This document shows positions 1-11,873 of a stretch of 64,000 bases of DNA, piece by piece. Numbering within the stretch: position 1 is the first letter of the stretch; each line of letters starts with the position of its first letter. The notes below the pieces were generated by a model. It had not been told where the DNA came from and did no database searches. It was given only the letters and a program-made list of their open reading frames with translations. The position numbers and the translations under genes are program-made. The stretch covers positions 124,001 to 188,000 of the forward strand of contig LLEY01000087.1 of assembly GCA_001414485.1 (NCBI GenBank), written 5' to 3'. Source of the DNA: Calycina herbarum (Eukaryota; Ascomycota; Leotiomycetes; Helotiales; Pezizellaceae).

Positions 1-179
1 AAAGAAAACTCTCTATAGCTTTTTACTCTTAGATAAATAGAGGAAACGAACGTATAAATTAAGTAGTTAAAGTATATCTCTAGTATTATATAAACTACTA
101 ATAAGATAACTAGGTTAAACTCTTATCTTTAGTATAGTTTATTTATATTAGTTTAATAATAGAAATAATACTTATTATA

Positions 180-2039
180 ACGTATATTATAAGCGAACCC
201 GACAGATAAGCGAACCCGACACTTTAACGCGCTTATATAACTACTCTACTAAATATTTAATATCTCTACGATAAAATATATTATAGAAAGACGACGAAAG
301 GAAAATCATTCTAGCTCTCTAGGCTATGTAAAACGACCTAAAGTTAAGCGCTCGAGTAGTAGCAAAGATATATTCTTATAGTTATTATAAGCTTAGTTTC
401 TATAAACTTAGTATTCCTCTATAACGCGATATTTCAGCTAACTTACGGAAATTAACCGACTTAGAGGAATCAGTGCTTATTTAATATATACTCGACTTAG
501 CTACTAAAGGATTTCCTCTCTAGCTGTCTATTATTAAAGATATAGTAAATCGACTACTTACGATATACGACGCGTTATACGTTAGTAAACATTAGGCTTC
601 TAACTTTGTTAAGCGCTGTCTAGAGCTTTAGACACGCTTCTAGCGTAAATACGACTACTAGAGAGCTAAGTACGAAGATCTAGAAGTTATTTATAGCTAG
701 TTTAAGCTTATATAGAATATAATTACAAAGTATAGAATTAATAAAGTAGATATCTATAACTTTAATAAGACTAGGTTTATAATAGATGTTATCTTAACTA
801 TAATAGTTATAATAAGCTTAGAAGAGCGTATAAAAGCGAAAAGAATACAGCCTAGTAATTAGAAATAGATTATAGTAATTTAGAGTATTAATTCTTAAGA
901 CTAGAACGTGCCGCTATTTATAGTTATTATAGAGAAAAATCACCTAGTCTCTTAGTATTAAAACAGTGGATTTCTACCTAACTAGGTAATTACTACTACT
1001 AATAACAGTTAGACTATAAACGAGAAGAGTATAGATTAGATTCGGCATTTTAAGAAGTATATAAAGCTCTAAACTATTAGTGTTTTTCGCCTATTAGTCC
1101 TCGACGGTTATAAGAGCTACTACTTAGACGAGTTTAAGAAGTACTATAAGAAATATAATATTATTACTCTTTATATACTCGCTTATTCTTTCTATATACT
1201 CTAGCTACTTAACGTTAGATGTTTTAGCTCTCTAAAACAGATATATAGTCGATAAATTAAAGATATAATATAAGCTAATATTTCCTATATTACTAAGAAC
1301 GACTTCTTTCCCGTCTTCTACACTATATTTAATATTATAATAACTGAAAGTAATATTCGAGGAGGGTTCTAAGGAGCTAGACTTCTTCTATTCGACCTTA
1401 AGAGTATAATATCTACGCTTAATCTTAAGTTAAAGACGCCTACGTCTATAAACTCTCGCCTAGGTACCGCTTAATCTTAGGTCTCCTAGACGCTAAACAA
1501 CCTAACTAAAGCTATATTATAGACTATATTAATTAAAAATCGAATTACCTACTACTAGAATAGCTCTCTAACTAATATTTACGAGGCTGTTAACTAGTTT
1601 ATAAAGAGTATATCGAAAATTATATATTAGCTAGTAATATTAAAAGCCGAGAACTAGAGTCTTCGACGGGCAAACGAAGCACTTAGTAAGCGCCGGAGGG
1701 CTAAGAAAACACGTCTATAATAAGGAGGATTACTTAGCTAACGAGAAGTAGAGTATTTATAGGACGAGAGAGATATTAGATATTAAGTAGAATAAGAAAC
1801 AAGAGCAATTATTAGTCGGAAGCCAGGGGAAGAAACACGTGTATAGCGCTGTAGTAACTGTGGATAGACTAGGTATAATATACGTACTTGTAGAATAATA
1901 GAAGAGGTATCTAAGAAAGAAGAATCTAAGTAGTTTTAATTAATTATAAGCGTTATAGTTAAATTATCGTAGTTTTTATTAGAGGTATACGTTAAAGTGT
2001 CAGGTTCGCTTATCTATCGGGTTCGCTTATAATATACGT
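180..2039 (+). mobile_element. pogo/Fot-type DNA transposon P1, 1,860 bp
   Basis: Complete element with 50-bp terminal inverted repeats (180-229 and 1990-2039, two mismatches, both transitions) starting ACGTATATTATAAGCG, each containing a 16-bp motif twice. It is flanked by TA on both sides (178-179, 2040-2041); the empty site is preserved in the related Gypsy copy near 48,060, which proves a TA target duplication. The inside reads as a dead plus-strand transposase: the DDE motif N-F-D-E-T-G/S-F appears near 758-785 with D and E changed by G-to-A, and a C-terminal CCHC knuckle is visible at 1850-1891 (C-x2-C, His codon changed to TAT, last C kept). HTH_Tc5/CENP-B-type N terminus expected for this family. 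Confidence 0.88.
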
Positions 2040-3261
2040 TACTATTCTACGCTAACTTTAGATATAAATTAGTAGTGTATTAAGAACTATTATCTTTAAT
2101 ATATAATAATTAACTTATTTAAATTCAGGTCTTGAAAATTAAAGAGTTATATAAGGAACTTATAAAAGACTTATAGTTCGTAGTAGAACGTAATATATAC
2201 TATTATAATAAATAATATAGTTAGAAGCTAACGTTAAAAGAGAGAGATAAAGTCTACTTAGTATAAAAGAATATTAATATAAAAAGACTAAGTAATAAAC
2301 TAGATTATAAAACTTAGATTATTTAAAATTAAACGAGTTAGAGGACTTTTAAATTATAAATTAGTACTACTAAGAACTATGAATATCTATCTAGTATTCT
2401 ATATATCTTTACTCGAACTAGTACTACTAGGAGTATTACTAGTCTTAATTATAGAAATTTAATTAGTAAACCTAAACGTCGAGTATAAAGTTAAGAGAAT
2501 TCTTAACTATAAGCTTATTAGAGAATAGGTTAAGTACTTGATTAAATAGTTAGATTACTTATATTTAGAAAATACTTAGAAGCTTAGAAAGAATATTAAC
2601 TAGTACTTAGAGGAACTTTAGAAGTTCTACCGCCGAAACCTAGGGTTGTCTATATTTTATAGTTAGAAGAAAAAGACTTAAGAAAGGCTAGGTTAAGACC
2701 TAGGTTAAAAGCAGGATTAGTAGAAGTAGGAAGAGTAGCTAGTTAGATAGCTTTATTCTTTCTTCTTTTCTTTTCTTTCTCTTTCTTCTTCTCTAGCTTA
2801 TCTTTTGCTTTAGTAGCGTCTAGCTCTTTAAGAGACCTGAAGCCTCGAGATAATATATTATTCCGCTACTACTAAATAAATTTCTTTTATCTATAAAAAT
2901 AGACAATCTTCGCTATTATCTCTTCCTTCTTAGCCTCTAATCTTTTCTCTTAATAAGCTAGGGCTTCCTAGCTATTAATAAACTCGGGTTTTCTATCGTA
3001 GTTTAAACGACTAGTATATACGTATTTTAAGTAGTAGAAGGTAGAGGTTATTATAATATAGCGACGATCGTTCTTAGTATAGAAGGAGTAGTATATAGCT
3101 ACTCTATAGCTAAAACCCTTTATATATTAAGAAAGAGATGTTTATTATTTAACCTTTATAGAAGTTATAATAAAAGAAAGAGAAGGCCGCTAGCTCTCTA
3201 ATAAATATTTCTTAGGCTGTGTTTTAAAGCGTAGAGATATACTAGACTAAGAAGAGAATAG

Positions 3262-3718
3262 TATTATAAATTATATTCTATATAATAAGTAGTCTAGATA
3301 GCGCTCTAATAGAATAAGATATAACGTTTAGAAGATAGAAGGTAATATAGAAGGGAATTAGTAATCGAAGGTATTTAAGAATTCTAAGATCTTACTATTA
3401 GAAAGACTATTATATATTACGTAACTTATATACGTTAGAGGTAATCGGTCTAACGACTTCTAAGGAAATCAGATAGAATTAGAGTAATAAGCTCTGACTC
3501 TAGTAGTATAAAGATTATATATAAGACTAGTATATCTGTTATTAGATAGAAGCTTCGTATTTAACTTTAGTTATTAATCTTATTATCTTATTTAATATCT
3601 TTAATATAAGTAACGAGTTTACTTCTAAGTAAACGAACCGGCGTATCTATACTTCTTATCTATATATTAACTATCGAGACTTAGTTACCTTTGTTTAGTT
3701 TATTAAAGTTTCGTTATA
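3262..3718 (+). repeat. 3' LTR of Gypsy family A copy 1
   Basis: 457 bp, matching the 448-456-bp LTRs at 41,862, 42,493, 49,321 and 63,356 in order and at both ends (unmutated ends TGTTAC...GTTACA; here RIP-changed to TATTAT...GTTATA). Confidence 0.85.
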
Positions 3719-6700
3719 AATATCTACTTATAGTCTAGCTTTATAAAGCTATTCTAAGACCTTATAGACGTGTTTAATATATTCAAGCTTATTATTAAAG
3801 TAATATATTTCCCGGTCGAGTAGATTACCTAGTTAAGTAGATTATAATAATACTATTAAAAAAAACCCTAGCTACTTATATTAATCGATTTCTAAGGTAT
3901 CTTATATATATAAGTATTATATCTAATCTAACTATATAAACTATAATGTCGCCGCTTGTCTTCGAAGTACTAGCGTTATTTATTATTACTAATCTCTTTC
4001 TACTAAGTTTAAGTACTTTAAATAATTTCCTCGTCTTTCTTAACTATAAAACTTCTACCTTAGTAAATACGCCTCTTTCACTTTCTCTCTCTTCTCTTTT
4101 TAAGCTGATTTACCTCTTATAACGTCTTAATTTCAGCTCTTATAAGAGTAGCTTTATATATTATAATTTAAGCTCTCTTAGTAAGCTAATCGAATGCCTC
4201 GTTAATTAATATAGAAGAGCTATCTTAGTATTATATAATACGGTTTTTAAGATATATAGTCTAGAATTTAAGCTTTATTACGTTCTATAACGTCTTTAGA
4301 GTCTAGTTTAGCTTATTTATAGAGAGTAGAGTTAGTGTCTTTAGTCTTAGATTAAGATAAGAAAGAACGTTCTTAGAGTCTTTATACTAAGCTCTTTTAT
4401 AATCGTACTTATAGCTAAATTTCGTCTTAATCTCTATATAGTATTTAATAAAGATAGAAGTTTAATTCTTATCTACTAGAGACGCGTTATATTTAGAGAG
4501 AAGAAGGTCTACTATTTCTTAAACAGCTACTAGCTAGAGTAGGAATCTATATAAATCTAGGTCGAGAATATATTTTATAATAGCTAGCTCTTCTTAGAAA
4601 GTAAGTCTTTAAGTATTAGAGAGAGTATCGCGTTATAAAAGTAGTCTATATAATCGGTTATAGAAGGATATATAAGACACGTCGTACGCTTTAATATAAG
4701 CTCGTATACTCTTAAATTAACCTGATTTAAAGACTTAAATAGCTAAAAGAATATAACTCTCTTAATTAGAGAGCTAGGCTTAATATAGTAGTAGTATTTT
4801 TAATTTTTAAGTAGAGTATCGCGTTTTAGTATTCTTATAATCTACTTAACTAGGTAATCTACTCGGCCGGGAAATACGTTATATAAGAATATTATTAAAA
4901 TAAGCTATATAAAAGTTATTAAGATATTTTATAAAAACGCTATTTATATACTACTAGTATATAGTAGGACTGTTAATTAAGCTAAAAGATAATACCTTAT
5001 ATTTAAACGTACTATAGTAGGTTTAAAAGGTTATAAGTTCTTCTAACGCTAGCTTTATATATATATAGTTAAAAGCTTAATAAATATCAAGTTTTATAAA
5101 GATTTTAGTACTAGTAATTTATATAAGAGTTTCGTCGATTAGTAGAAGAGAGTACTAGTCTTTATAAGCAAGGTTATTAAGTTTCTAGTAGTTAATATAA
5201 AGCTATAAACTTCTATTAGACTTCTTTATAAATAGTACTAGAGAGGCGAAAGAGACGTAGCTAGGAATAATAAACTCTTTATTAAGGTTATCGAGGATAT
5301 ACTACTTTATAGCTAGAAGTTCCTTAGTTGTTATTCTATATAATAGACTATATAAGAGAGTATTTAGGCTTATAAGTTCGATCCTATAGTCAACCTGGTT
5401 CTATAGTAGAGAAAGCTCGTCTAAAGCTCTCTTTAAAAAGATATTCTTAAATTCTATATATTCCTAGTAAACGTTCTATTCTACTAGTTATTTATCTAAA
5501 ATATAATCTACTAAAGAGAGTTCTATATATAACCTATTTATAAGAGCGTAGACAATCTCTTATAAGCTAGTAGAGAAGGCTTCGTTATCGCGCTTTTAAA
5601 GGTTAAGTTTAAAAGCGATAGCTCTAATATAATAGATATTAATAGCAGAGTCTTCCGTAGGTTTATAAGTATCTATAAGTAAGCTTACAGCCGCTTATAG
5701 TCTATAGCTAAACGTTTTCCTAAGAAGAATCGACAACGTTATTAGTAGTTAGGAATAAGAATCTATATTCTATTCTAGATAGAGATAAGGTCTTACTAAA
5801 AGCTTTTATCTAGAATTTCTTTAAGAGTAACTAGTAGTAGAGTTTAGTACTAGCTTTGAAGTAGTATTAAATAGATTAATATAGGTTTCTCTATAGTATT
5901 CTAGTAGAGGTCGCGGTTCTCTATATCCTTCTAAGCTTAGTAGTCTAGTAGAGAGATAGTTATCGATTCTTTAGTAATAAATACTAAGTAATTAAATCGA
6001 CGAACTAGAAGAAGAGATTCTAACTACTTAATCTTATAGCTACGGACTACTAACTTTACGTTTACGTTTATAAGCTATTAATAGCTAATAATAATATCGT
6101 ATCTACTAATATCAGTAATTAAGAAGAGTATATTAGTAAACTATTATCTATCGATACTTAGTATTAAGCGAATAATACGAGTAATCGCTAGTTCTTTATA
6201 TCTATTAAACTCTATAATTGATATTATATATAATAGCTCTTCTATAGCCTGTCTATAATATTAACTTAACTAGTTAGCTAAAGCTATATTAATAAATAAC
6301 TATCTATTTACTCTAGTATTAATAAGTCTAGTAGTATTAAAAGTATATCTATTCTTAATTAAAGTATATATAGTTATAAAAGCCTTTCTATCTATTATAT
6401 AACTTAGATTAAGAGGTTAAGATCTAAGTTTATTTTACTCTAAAGAGAAGACTTGCTTTAGAGCTGTTCTTTTCCTAAGTCTTAGTAGACGAGTTCCTCG
6501 TTAGCTGATTCTTCGCTAGACGCTTATAAGTCGTAGGAATTCGTAAGCGAGTTTTCAGTATCTTCTAGTAGCTTAATAGCCGTGGATAGTTTCTATAGAA
6601 GAGGGTATTTACTCGTATAATATACGGTTTCATCGTAATTATAGTAAATAACGTCTACTATATCTCTAGTAGAAGTTATACTCTTATAAGTAGAGAAAGA

Positions 6701-9420
6701 GGTACTATAGTCTATAGCTAGAGAGTAATAGACTAGACTTTAGGTTAGTAGATAGCTAATAGTAGTATAGAGAGCTAGAAGTAAGTAAGCTAATCTATAT
6801 ATAGTAGAGAGGCCTTTTATAGATTAGCGACGATTATAATAAGTTATAAAGCGTTCTTTAATTATTACTCTGTCTTAGTATACTAAGTAGTAACGGTTAT
6901 ATAATAGGTTAAAGATTACTAAAGTAGTATAGATTAGCGAGATACTTACTTAAAGTACTAGTATAAGCTTCTAGTATAAGTTCTCTAACTACTTACTTAA
7001 TAGGATATAAGCCTTAGTTATAAGGCTTAAAAAGGTTACTTTAAAACTAGTAAAAGTTTTATCTTCTTATATTAAGAGTTTATAGAAGACCTTATAAGCT
7101 TTTATAGCTTTGTTACTATCTATAAACAAGGTATCTAGATATATAATTATCTTAGTAATATCTATAAATAAGATAGAAGAGCTGAAGTCTATTTATAGCT
7201 CGAGGTACTCTTATACTACTCTAGAAGTAGCTAGGAAGATAAACGTAAGCTTATCTTATTCGTTCTTAAAGACGTTCTTTCTTATTTTACTAGCTAGGAT
7301 AATCTACTAGGTCTTATATAATAGAGAGGTGCTGTTCTTAAGTTTCTCGCTATCTTAGAACTTATAAGCGGAGCTGTCGAAGCTATATTAGAAATAGAAG
7401 GAGTTAGCTATGTCTTTCTAGAGTAACTACGAGAACTCTCTACTAGAGAGAGAGTTATCTAAGTAGTTGTTATAGTCTAGAAGTGCTTTTAACAACTGGA
7501 TTTTAGCTTATAAACGAGCGTTTTTGTCTGTTAGAGGCTTACTAATCGCAGAGGAGGCTAGGCTAATCGTAGAAGAGACCGGGGTACTATCTATCTAGAG
7601 AGGCTTAGTTTTTAACGAATTAGTAAGTGCTTTTCCTTTTCCGCTCTTATTACTATAAGTAGCTTTAGCTATTATATTCGTAGGAAAAGAAGAAAAGAAG
7701 AGAAGGTTATAAAAAGATTATATAGACTATTATAAGCGTGTCTTTTAAGAAGATAAGTCGTTATAGACGTAGAGATACTCGAGAGGTTCGTTTATAAAAA
7801 GAGAGGCTATTATAAACAGAGGAGAAATATTATAATTATACTATTATAAGTATAAGATCTTCTAGCTATTATAAGCGTAGAATCTATACGATATTATAAT
7901 CCTTTATAAAAGAGTAAAGAGTATCGAGCTTTAAGTAATATTACGATCTATAACTAAAGACAAAGGTATAAGAGTATATATATATAAATTCGAGAATTTA
8001 AAGTTATAAATCTATCTATAAGAGTAACGCGGTATATATACCTAGAGGAAAGAGGTACTTACTATTCTAGTGTTATTATTCTAGCGTCGTTATTCCCGAG
8101 GTAGTTGTTAAGATCACGTACTTGTCACGTGTATTTTTCCAGGTTATAGACTAGCGCTGTAATAGTAGCTCTTTATAAGCTTATAAACGAGGTAAGTCTA
8201 TCTAGGTATTACTCTCTTACTAACTTATAATACTACTCTTCTACTTAATATTCTTTTATAAATACTAGGTATTCTTCTCTATAATTCCTATACTTTACTA
8301 GATATTCTTTTAGATTCTTCTTACTTAGATACTCTTTTTCCTCTCTTTTATATTTCTTATATACGTACTAAGTATACCTCTTGTCTTATTTATAGAAGTA
8401 TACTATATAATTCTACTTCTAGTACTTAAAGTACTTTATAACTACCGCTTCTACTATATATCTCTCGTATAAGAAGTGCTATACTTTCTATAGTATCTCT
8501 CTAAGTAGAGTCTTCTTACTTCTTTAATTATTACTACCTCTAATATATAGTTCTATAGAACTAGCCTGTCTTATCTCTAGTACTCTCTATACCTGCTCTC
8601 TTACTATATAATCTTTAGTACTTTTATACTAGAGGCTTATAAGATACTTTATAGTATATCTACTATTTCTTTCTCGAGTATATTCGCTAAGACTCTCTTT
8701 ATAAGTACTATAAGCGTTCTTACTACTATTACTACCTCTTATCTAAACGTCTTCTTTGCTTAGCTATTATCTTATATATATACTATCTATTTCTCTTTCT
8801 TAAACTATATAACGATATCGCCGCTTTAGAGCTTCCTTACTACGATTACTCCTACTCTATATCTATCTATATTTATAGCTTCTATTACCTCTTTTAGTAA
8901 CAGCTTTTCCTTTCTCTTATCTATTCCTATAGCCTAGACCGTGATTTCTCCTATATATTTAGCTAGTATAAAGTATTCTCTTTATAATATAGCCTCTCTC
9001 TATAGCTCTCTAGCCTTAACTCTCCCCGCCTACGTTAGAGCTCGTTCCTTTATACCTTCTATCTTTTTTACTATAATTACAAGCTCTTCTTATAGGATTT
9101 CTCTTATTATCGTTTTATATCCTCTCTTTCTCGCTCTTCTATACTTAAGCACCTTTCTTACTACTTTGATAATTACTTTAATATCTCTTTTCTCTATTAC
9201 TAAGTTAAGTATTATTTAGATTAGGCTCTTCTCTGTCACGTCTACCTAATCTAGTACTCTCTTTCGACCTTTTATACTTCGCTCCTCGTTTGTTATTATA
9301 CTATCGTTGTTCGCTAACACTCTAAGAGAGAGAATAGAGGCTCTTTATAAGCCTTCTATCACTCTACTACTACTACTATAATTACTTAATATAATCGTAG
9401 AGTGTTTTAATCTCTTTCTT
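3719..9420 (-). mobile_element. Ty3/Gypsy family C, gag-pol remnant (RIP-degraded)
   Basis: Reading the minus strand leftwards: a basic gag-like stretch (about 9,400-8,180) with a segment K-E-V-I-E-A-I ... V-V-R-K-L-x-S-G-D-I-V-I near 8,930-8,800; a damaged CCHC knuckle near 8,170-8,100; then pol. RT is the clearest: K-S/T ... Y-x-K-L-N, then I-F-I-K-L-D-I-x-x-A-F-N near 5,100-5,050, the catalytic box Y-F-N-N-I-L-I (from YFDD) near 4,904-4,884, and after the 3803-4879 insertion the palm end G-L-Q-V-D-I at about 3,740-3,719. The element is cut there by the LTR of Gypsy family A. The right boundary (about 9,420) is only where coding character fades; no LTR was identified. Confidence 0.65.
3803..4879 (-). 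mobile_element. pogo-type element P6, 1,077-bp deletion derivative
   Basis: Inverted ends of about 45 bp (3803-3850 and 4832-4879) sharing TTTCCCGG(C/T)CGAGTAGATT; flanked by TA at 3801-3802 and 4880-4881. Minus-strand translation of about 4,230-4,000 resembles the C-terminal region of Fot-type transposases (L-T-K-x-A-x-I-I-I-Y-K-A-T-L-I-R-A-E-I followed by a K/R-rich stretch). It is about 780 bp shorter than its relatives here, so it lacks part of the transposase and was probably non-autonomous. It interrupts the RT of Gypsy family C just after the YFDD box. Confidence 0.75.
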
Positions 9421-9884
9421 AACTGTCTAACAGTTGTCTAAACATATTTCAAGGCTTTTAAGATTACTTTGTTAATTTCGAAAAGTATTTTTAGTAGCTA
9501 TTTACTAAAAGAAATATATTAAGAAATAAGTAGTTTATTTATAGATTTTCTAAGATAAGAAAAAATTTAATTAATAGCTTTATATTATAATTTCTATAAT
9601 TATTATTTAACTAAGTTATTTAATCTTTACTTTTTTTAAAAATATTATTAAATTAATTATAGTTATAAAATACTTTAATAAACTAGTATTTTAAATTAAA
9701 TATTATAAAAGTATACTATTCTTTAACTTAGATTTTAAATAAACTTTTAAATTTAAGTTATAGTAAAAATAAAAAACTTTAGAAAATAAGTTTATAATTA
9801 GCGTCTTTAATAGAAGTTCTACTTAATATTTAACTTAGTTTTTAAGTATTTAATAAGAGAAGAGGAAATTATATCGTTTATAAA
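9421..9884. other. AT-rich spacer, nothing recognised
   Basis: Extremely AT-rich, TpA-dominated sequence between the gag-like end of Gypsy family C and the fold-back structure. It may hold the family C 5' LTR, but I could not match it to a second copy. Confidence 0.4.
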
Positions 9885-10780
9885 AGTATTATATAGATCG
9901 AACGATTATCTCATAGTTATAATCTCTTATAATAAGTTACGAATTAAGCTTCTCTTATTTAAAAGAGCTAAGAAAAGCTGAGAAAAGTTTTAAAAAGTCT
10001 ATACTTTAAAAATCTCTTCTCTAGTATTATAATAATAGTTCTATAACTTACTTAATACGAGAAAGCTCTAATTCTTAATACTATTCTAGATAGTAATAAC
10101 GCTTCTAATCTCTAAGAAATCGTAGATAACTTTAATAGAAATAAGAAGTATATTTATCCTATCTTTAATAAATACCTTACTAATTTTAATCTTTTATATT
10201 AAGAATTTATTAAAAACTAATAAACTACCTACTCTTAATAATAATAATAGAGATAAGAGAATAAAGAGAAGTAAGAGAGAGAGGAGAAGAGGAGAAGAGA
10301 GAGAGTAGAGGAAAGAGTAGAGAAGAGGGAGTAGTAGAGAGAGGAGGAGAAAGATAGAAGAGAGAGGTAAAGAGAAGAAGAGAAGCTAAGAAGAGAAGAA
10401 GAGAAGAGAAGAGGAGAAGTAGATAGAGGAGAGAAAGTTCTAAGTATAAGAGATATAAAGAAAATAAGAAAGAGCTAAGATAAGAGAGAAGAATAAGAAG
10501 CTCTATAAAGTCTACTTAATAGCTATACTCGAAGAGTAATATTATAATACTATAGATAGAAGAGATAATAGTAAAGATAAAGATAAAGAGTAATAGAGAG
10601 TATTTAATATATATTATAATACTTTAGACAAAGAGAGTAGATTTTTAAGAAAGACATAGACTTTTTAAAACTTTTCTTAGCTTTTCTCGGCTCTTTTAAA
10701 CAAGGGAAGCTTAATTCGCAACTTACTATATCTAGAGACAGATACTTCAATCGTCGTTAATATAACGTCTATATAGTACG
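9885..10780. mobile_element. Fold-back (long inverted repeat) element with purine-only core
   Basis: Best-conserved arms are 9933-10002 and 10656-10725 (about 70 bp, few differences, mostly transitions); weaker matching extends outward to about 9885/10780 and inward to about 10045/10610, giving arms of roughly 150 bp. The loop contains the GA tract at 10250-10436. No coding frame. The boundaries are approximate and no TSD was found, so superfamily is not assigned. Confidence 0.6.
10250..10436 (+). repeat. Polypurine (GA-rich) low-complexity tract
   Basis: About 190 bases on the plus strand made almost entirely of A and G (AGAGAG, GAGGAGAAG units of irregular length) with a handful of T/C interruptions, most of them TAG/TAA-type. 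It is not a clean microsatellite; it sits at the centre of the fold-back structure. Confidence 0.9.
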
Positions 10781-10799
10781 AGAATAATACTAGCTAAGG

Positions 10800-11298
10800 T
10801 AGGTCCATAGAATAAATTAATAAATAACTACTTATTTATTCTCTATTTATATTCGTAATCGTTATTTGTCGTATTCGTATTCGTAATATAATTGATTGTT
10901 CTAAATAATACTATAATTTATAAATCATTTATTAAAGAAGATAGAAGAGCCTTCTAGTACTTTTCCTACTATATATAGCACTAGGACATACTTAATCTAT
11001 TCTAGCTATACGTCACGTCTAAGAAGATAGGTGTAAAATTAATATCTAGCTAGTTTAAATTACTCTATTACGCGTATTTATAGGTCTTATATAACGTAGT
11101 CTTCCTATTACTTTCGGGATTTTATACCTACTAGGATAGAATAGCGAATACAGAATATTCGTAGAATTAAGGCTTTAATTCATTATTTGTATTCGTAGCT
11201 AAAGTGCTATTCGTAAATATATTAGTAGGTCTTATATCCGCACAAATTAACGAATATTCACGAATATCCGCCAGAGGAATATTCATTCAATAGACCTA
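10800..11298. mobile_element. hAT-type MITE, 499 bp
   Basis: Ends form short inverted repeats (TAGGTCCATAGAATAAAT at the left; the right end reversed reads TAGGTCTATTGAATGAAT). Flanking 8-mers are AGCTAAGG (10792-10799) and GGCCGAGG (11299-11306), identical except for three G-to-A/C-to-T transitions, which is a RIP-aged 8-bp TSD as made by hAT transposases. The interior is non-coding, with repeated CGAATATTCG/ATTCGTA-like words near both ends. The right TSD copy lies inside the reading frame of the truncated MYND gene. Confidence 0.65.
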
Positions 11299-11712
11299 GG
11301 CCGAGGGCTCTTTGAAGAACCGTACATCTTGAGCACTTTGCCTCAATGGCAGGAGAGGATAAAGAGCTTTTGTGACATGAAGCCTGATTGGAATGGGAAT
11401 CTATTATTCAGACCGTCATCTGAATTTCAATTAACAAGCCCCAAAGATAGTTTAAAGGAACGGGATATTTTGGAGTTGGCAGAAAATGCATGGAAAAAAT
11501 GGCAGAATCGAGATCAGATTGGTGGTAGTTGGTGCGCATAACGTGGCGTTGGTGCAGACAAGCTGGAAGACGACAAAATGATCACCTGTTATGGTAGTTA
11601 TACTTACCGTTGCGTACAGCATCAAAGTGTGGATTGGAAATTGTATGAGCGAATTTGCAAGAACAAGTTTGGTGGTGGAGACATGAAAACTGAAGGCAAA
11701 AAAAAGGCTTAA
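11299..11712 (+). pseudogene. MYND-finger protein, 3' fragment (copy 1)
   Basis: One frame from 11299 to the TAA at 11710-11712 encodes G-R-G-L-F-E-E-P-Y, matching G-R-G-I-Y-G-E-L-S in the second copy, then a helical stretch and a degenerate MYND finger ending Y-R-C-V-Q-H-Q-x-x-D-W-K-L-x-x-x-I-C and a lysine-rich tail. MYND fingers bind zinc and mediate protein contacts; the usual signature is C-x2-C...YCS-x-x-CQ-x-x-DW-x-x-H-x-x-x-C. Here the second Cys is Arg (CGT) and an in-frame TAA at 11539-11541 (from CAA by C-to-T) cuts the finger. The 5' part is missing: the frame stops abruptly at the hAT MITE. No function expected. Confidence 0.7.
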
Positions 11713-11873
11713 TGCGGGAGGATTGGGTACATTTCTTTGGGTTGTTTGCAAGGGATAATTGATCTCTAATGAATTTTAATATTCTTCAAAACTTCGAATA
11801 CAGTTTTGTGAAGTTATAATCTCGCAGAATGATCACCAGGGGGTGCAGGAATTCGAGACTAGCCAAAAATATA
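11713..11873. other. Spacer between the two MYND pseudogenes
   Basis: 161 bases of ordinary composition between the TAA of copy 1 and the ATG of copy 2; the same orientation and short gap indicate a tandem duplication. Confidence 0.5.

Larger units (their letters stand above)
1..3718 (+). mobile_element. Ty3/Gypsy family A, copy 1, 3' part (RIP-degraded)
   Basis: Bases 1-179 and 2040-3261 align by eye with 47,880-49,320 of the complete family A copy at 42,493-49,768, i.e. the integrase C terminus, chromodomain-like tail and 3' untranslated part. The copy ends in a recognisable 3' LTR (3262-3718). It is split by the pogo element at 180-2039. The 5' part lies left of the window. Immediately right of the LTR the sequence reads as the RT of another Gypsy on the opposite strand, so this copy was inserted into that element; the 5 bases after the LTR (AATAT) would be one side of the TSD. 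No open frame remains; stops are TAG/TAA throughout. Confidence 0.8.

Noticed and set aside
3803..4879. P6 as a solo LTR
   Set aside because: Ends are inverted, not direct, flanked by TA, and the interior encodes the C terminus of a pogo transposase.
8941..9219. Plus ORF of 92 codons, hydrophobic
   Set aside because: Antisense shadow of the RIP-mutated gag-like region; hydrophobic only because C-to-T changes enrich Ile/Leu/Tyr codons.
8180..9400. Tad-type LINE ORF1 interpretation of the gag-like stretch
   Set aside because: The V-V-x-x-R-K-L-x-S-G-D-I-V words fit fungal LINE gag too, but downstream RT (Y-F-D-D, K-L-D-I-x-x-A-F-N, G-L-Q-V-D-I) is clearly Ty3/Gypsy; kept as one Gypsy element with lower confidence for the gag part.
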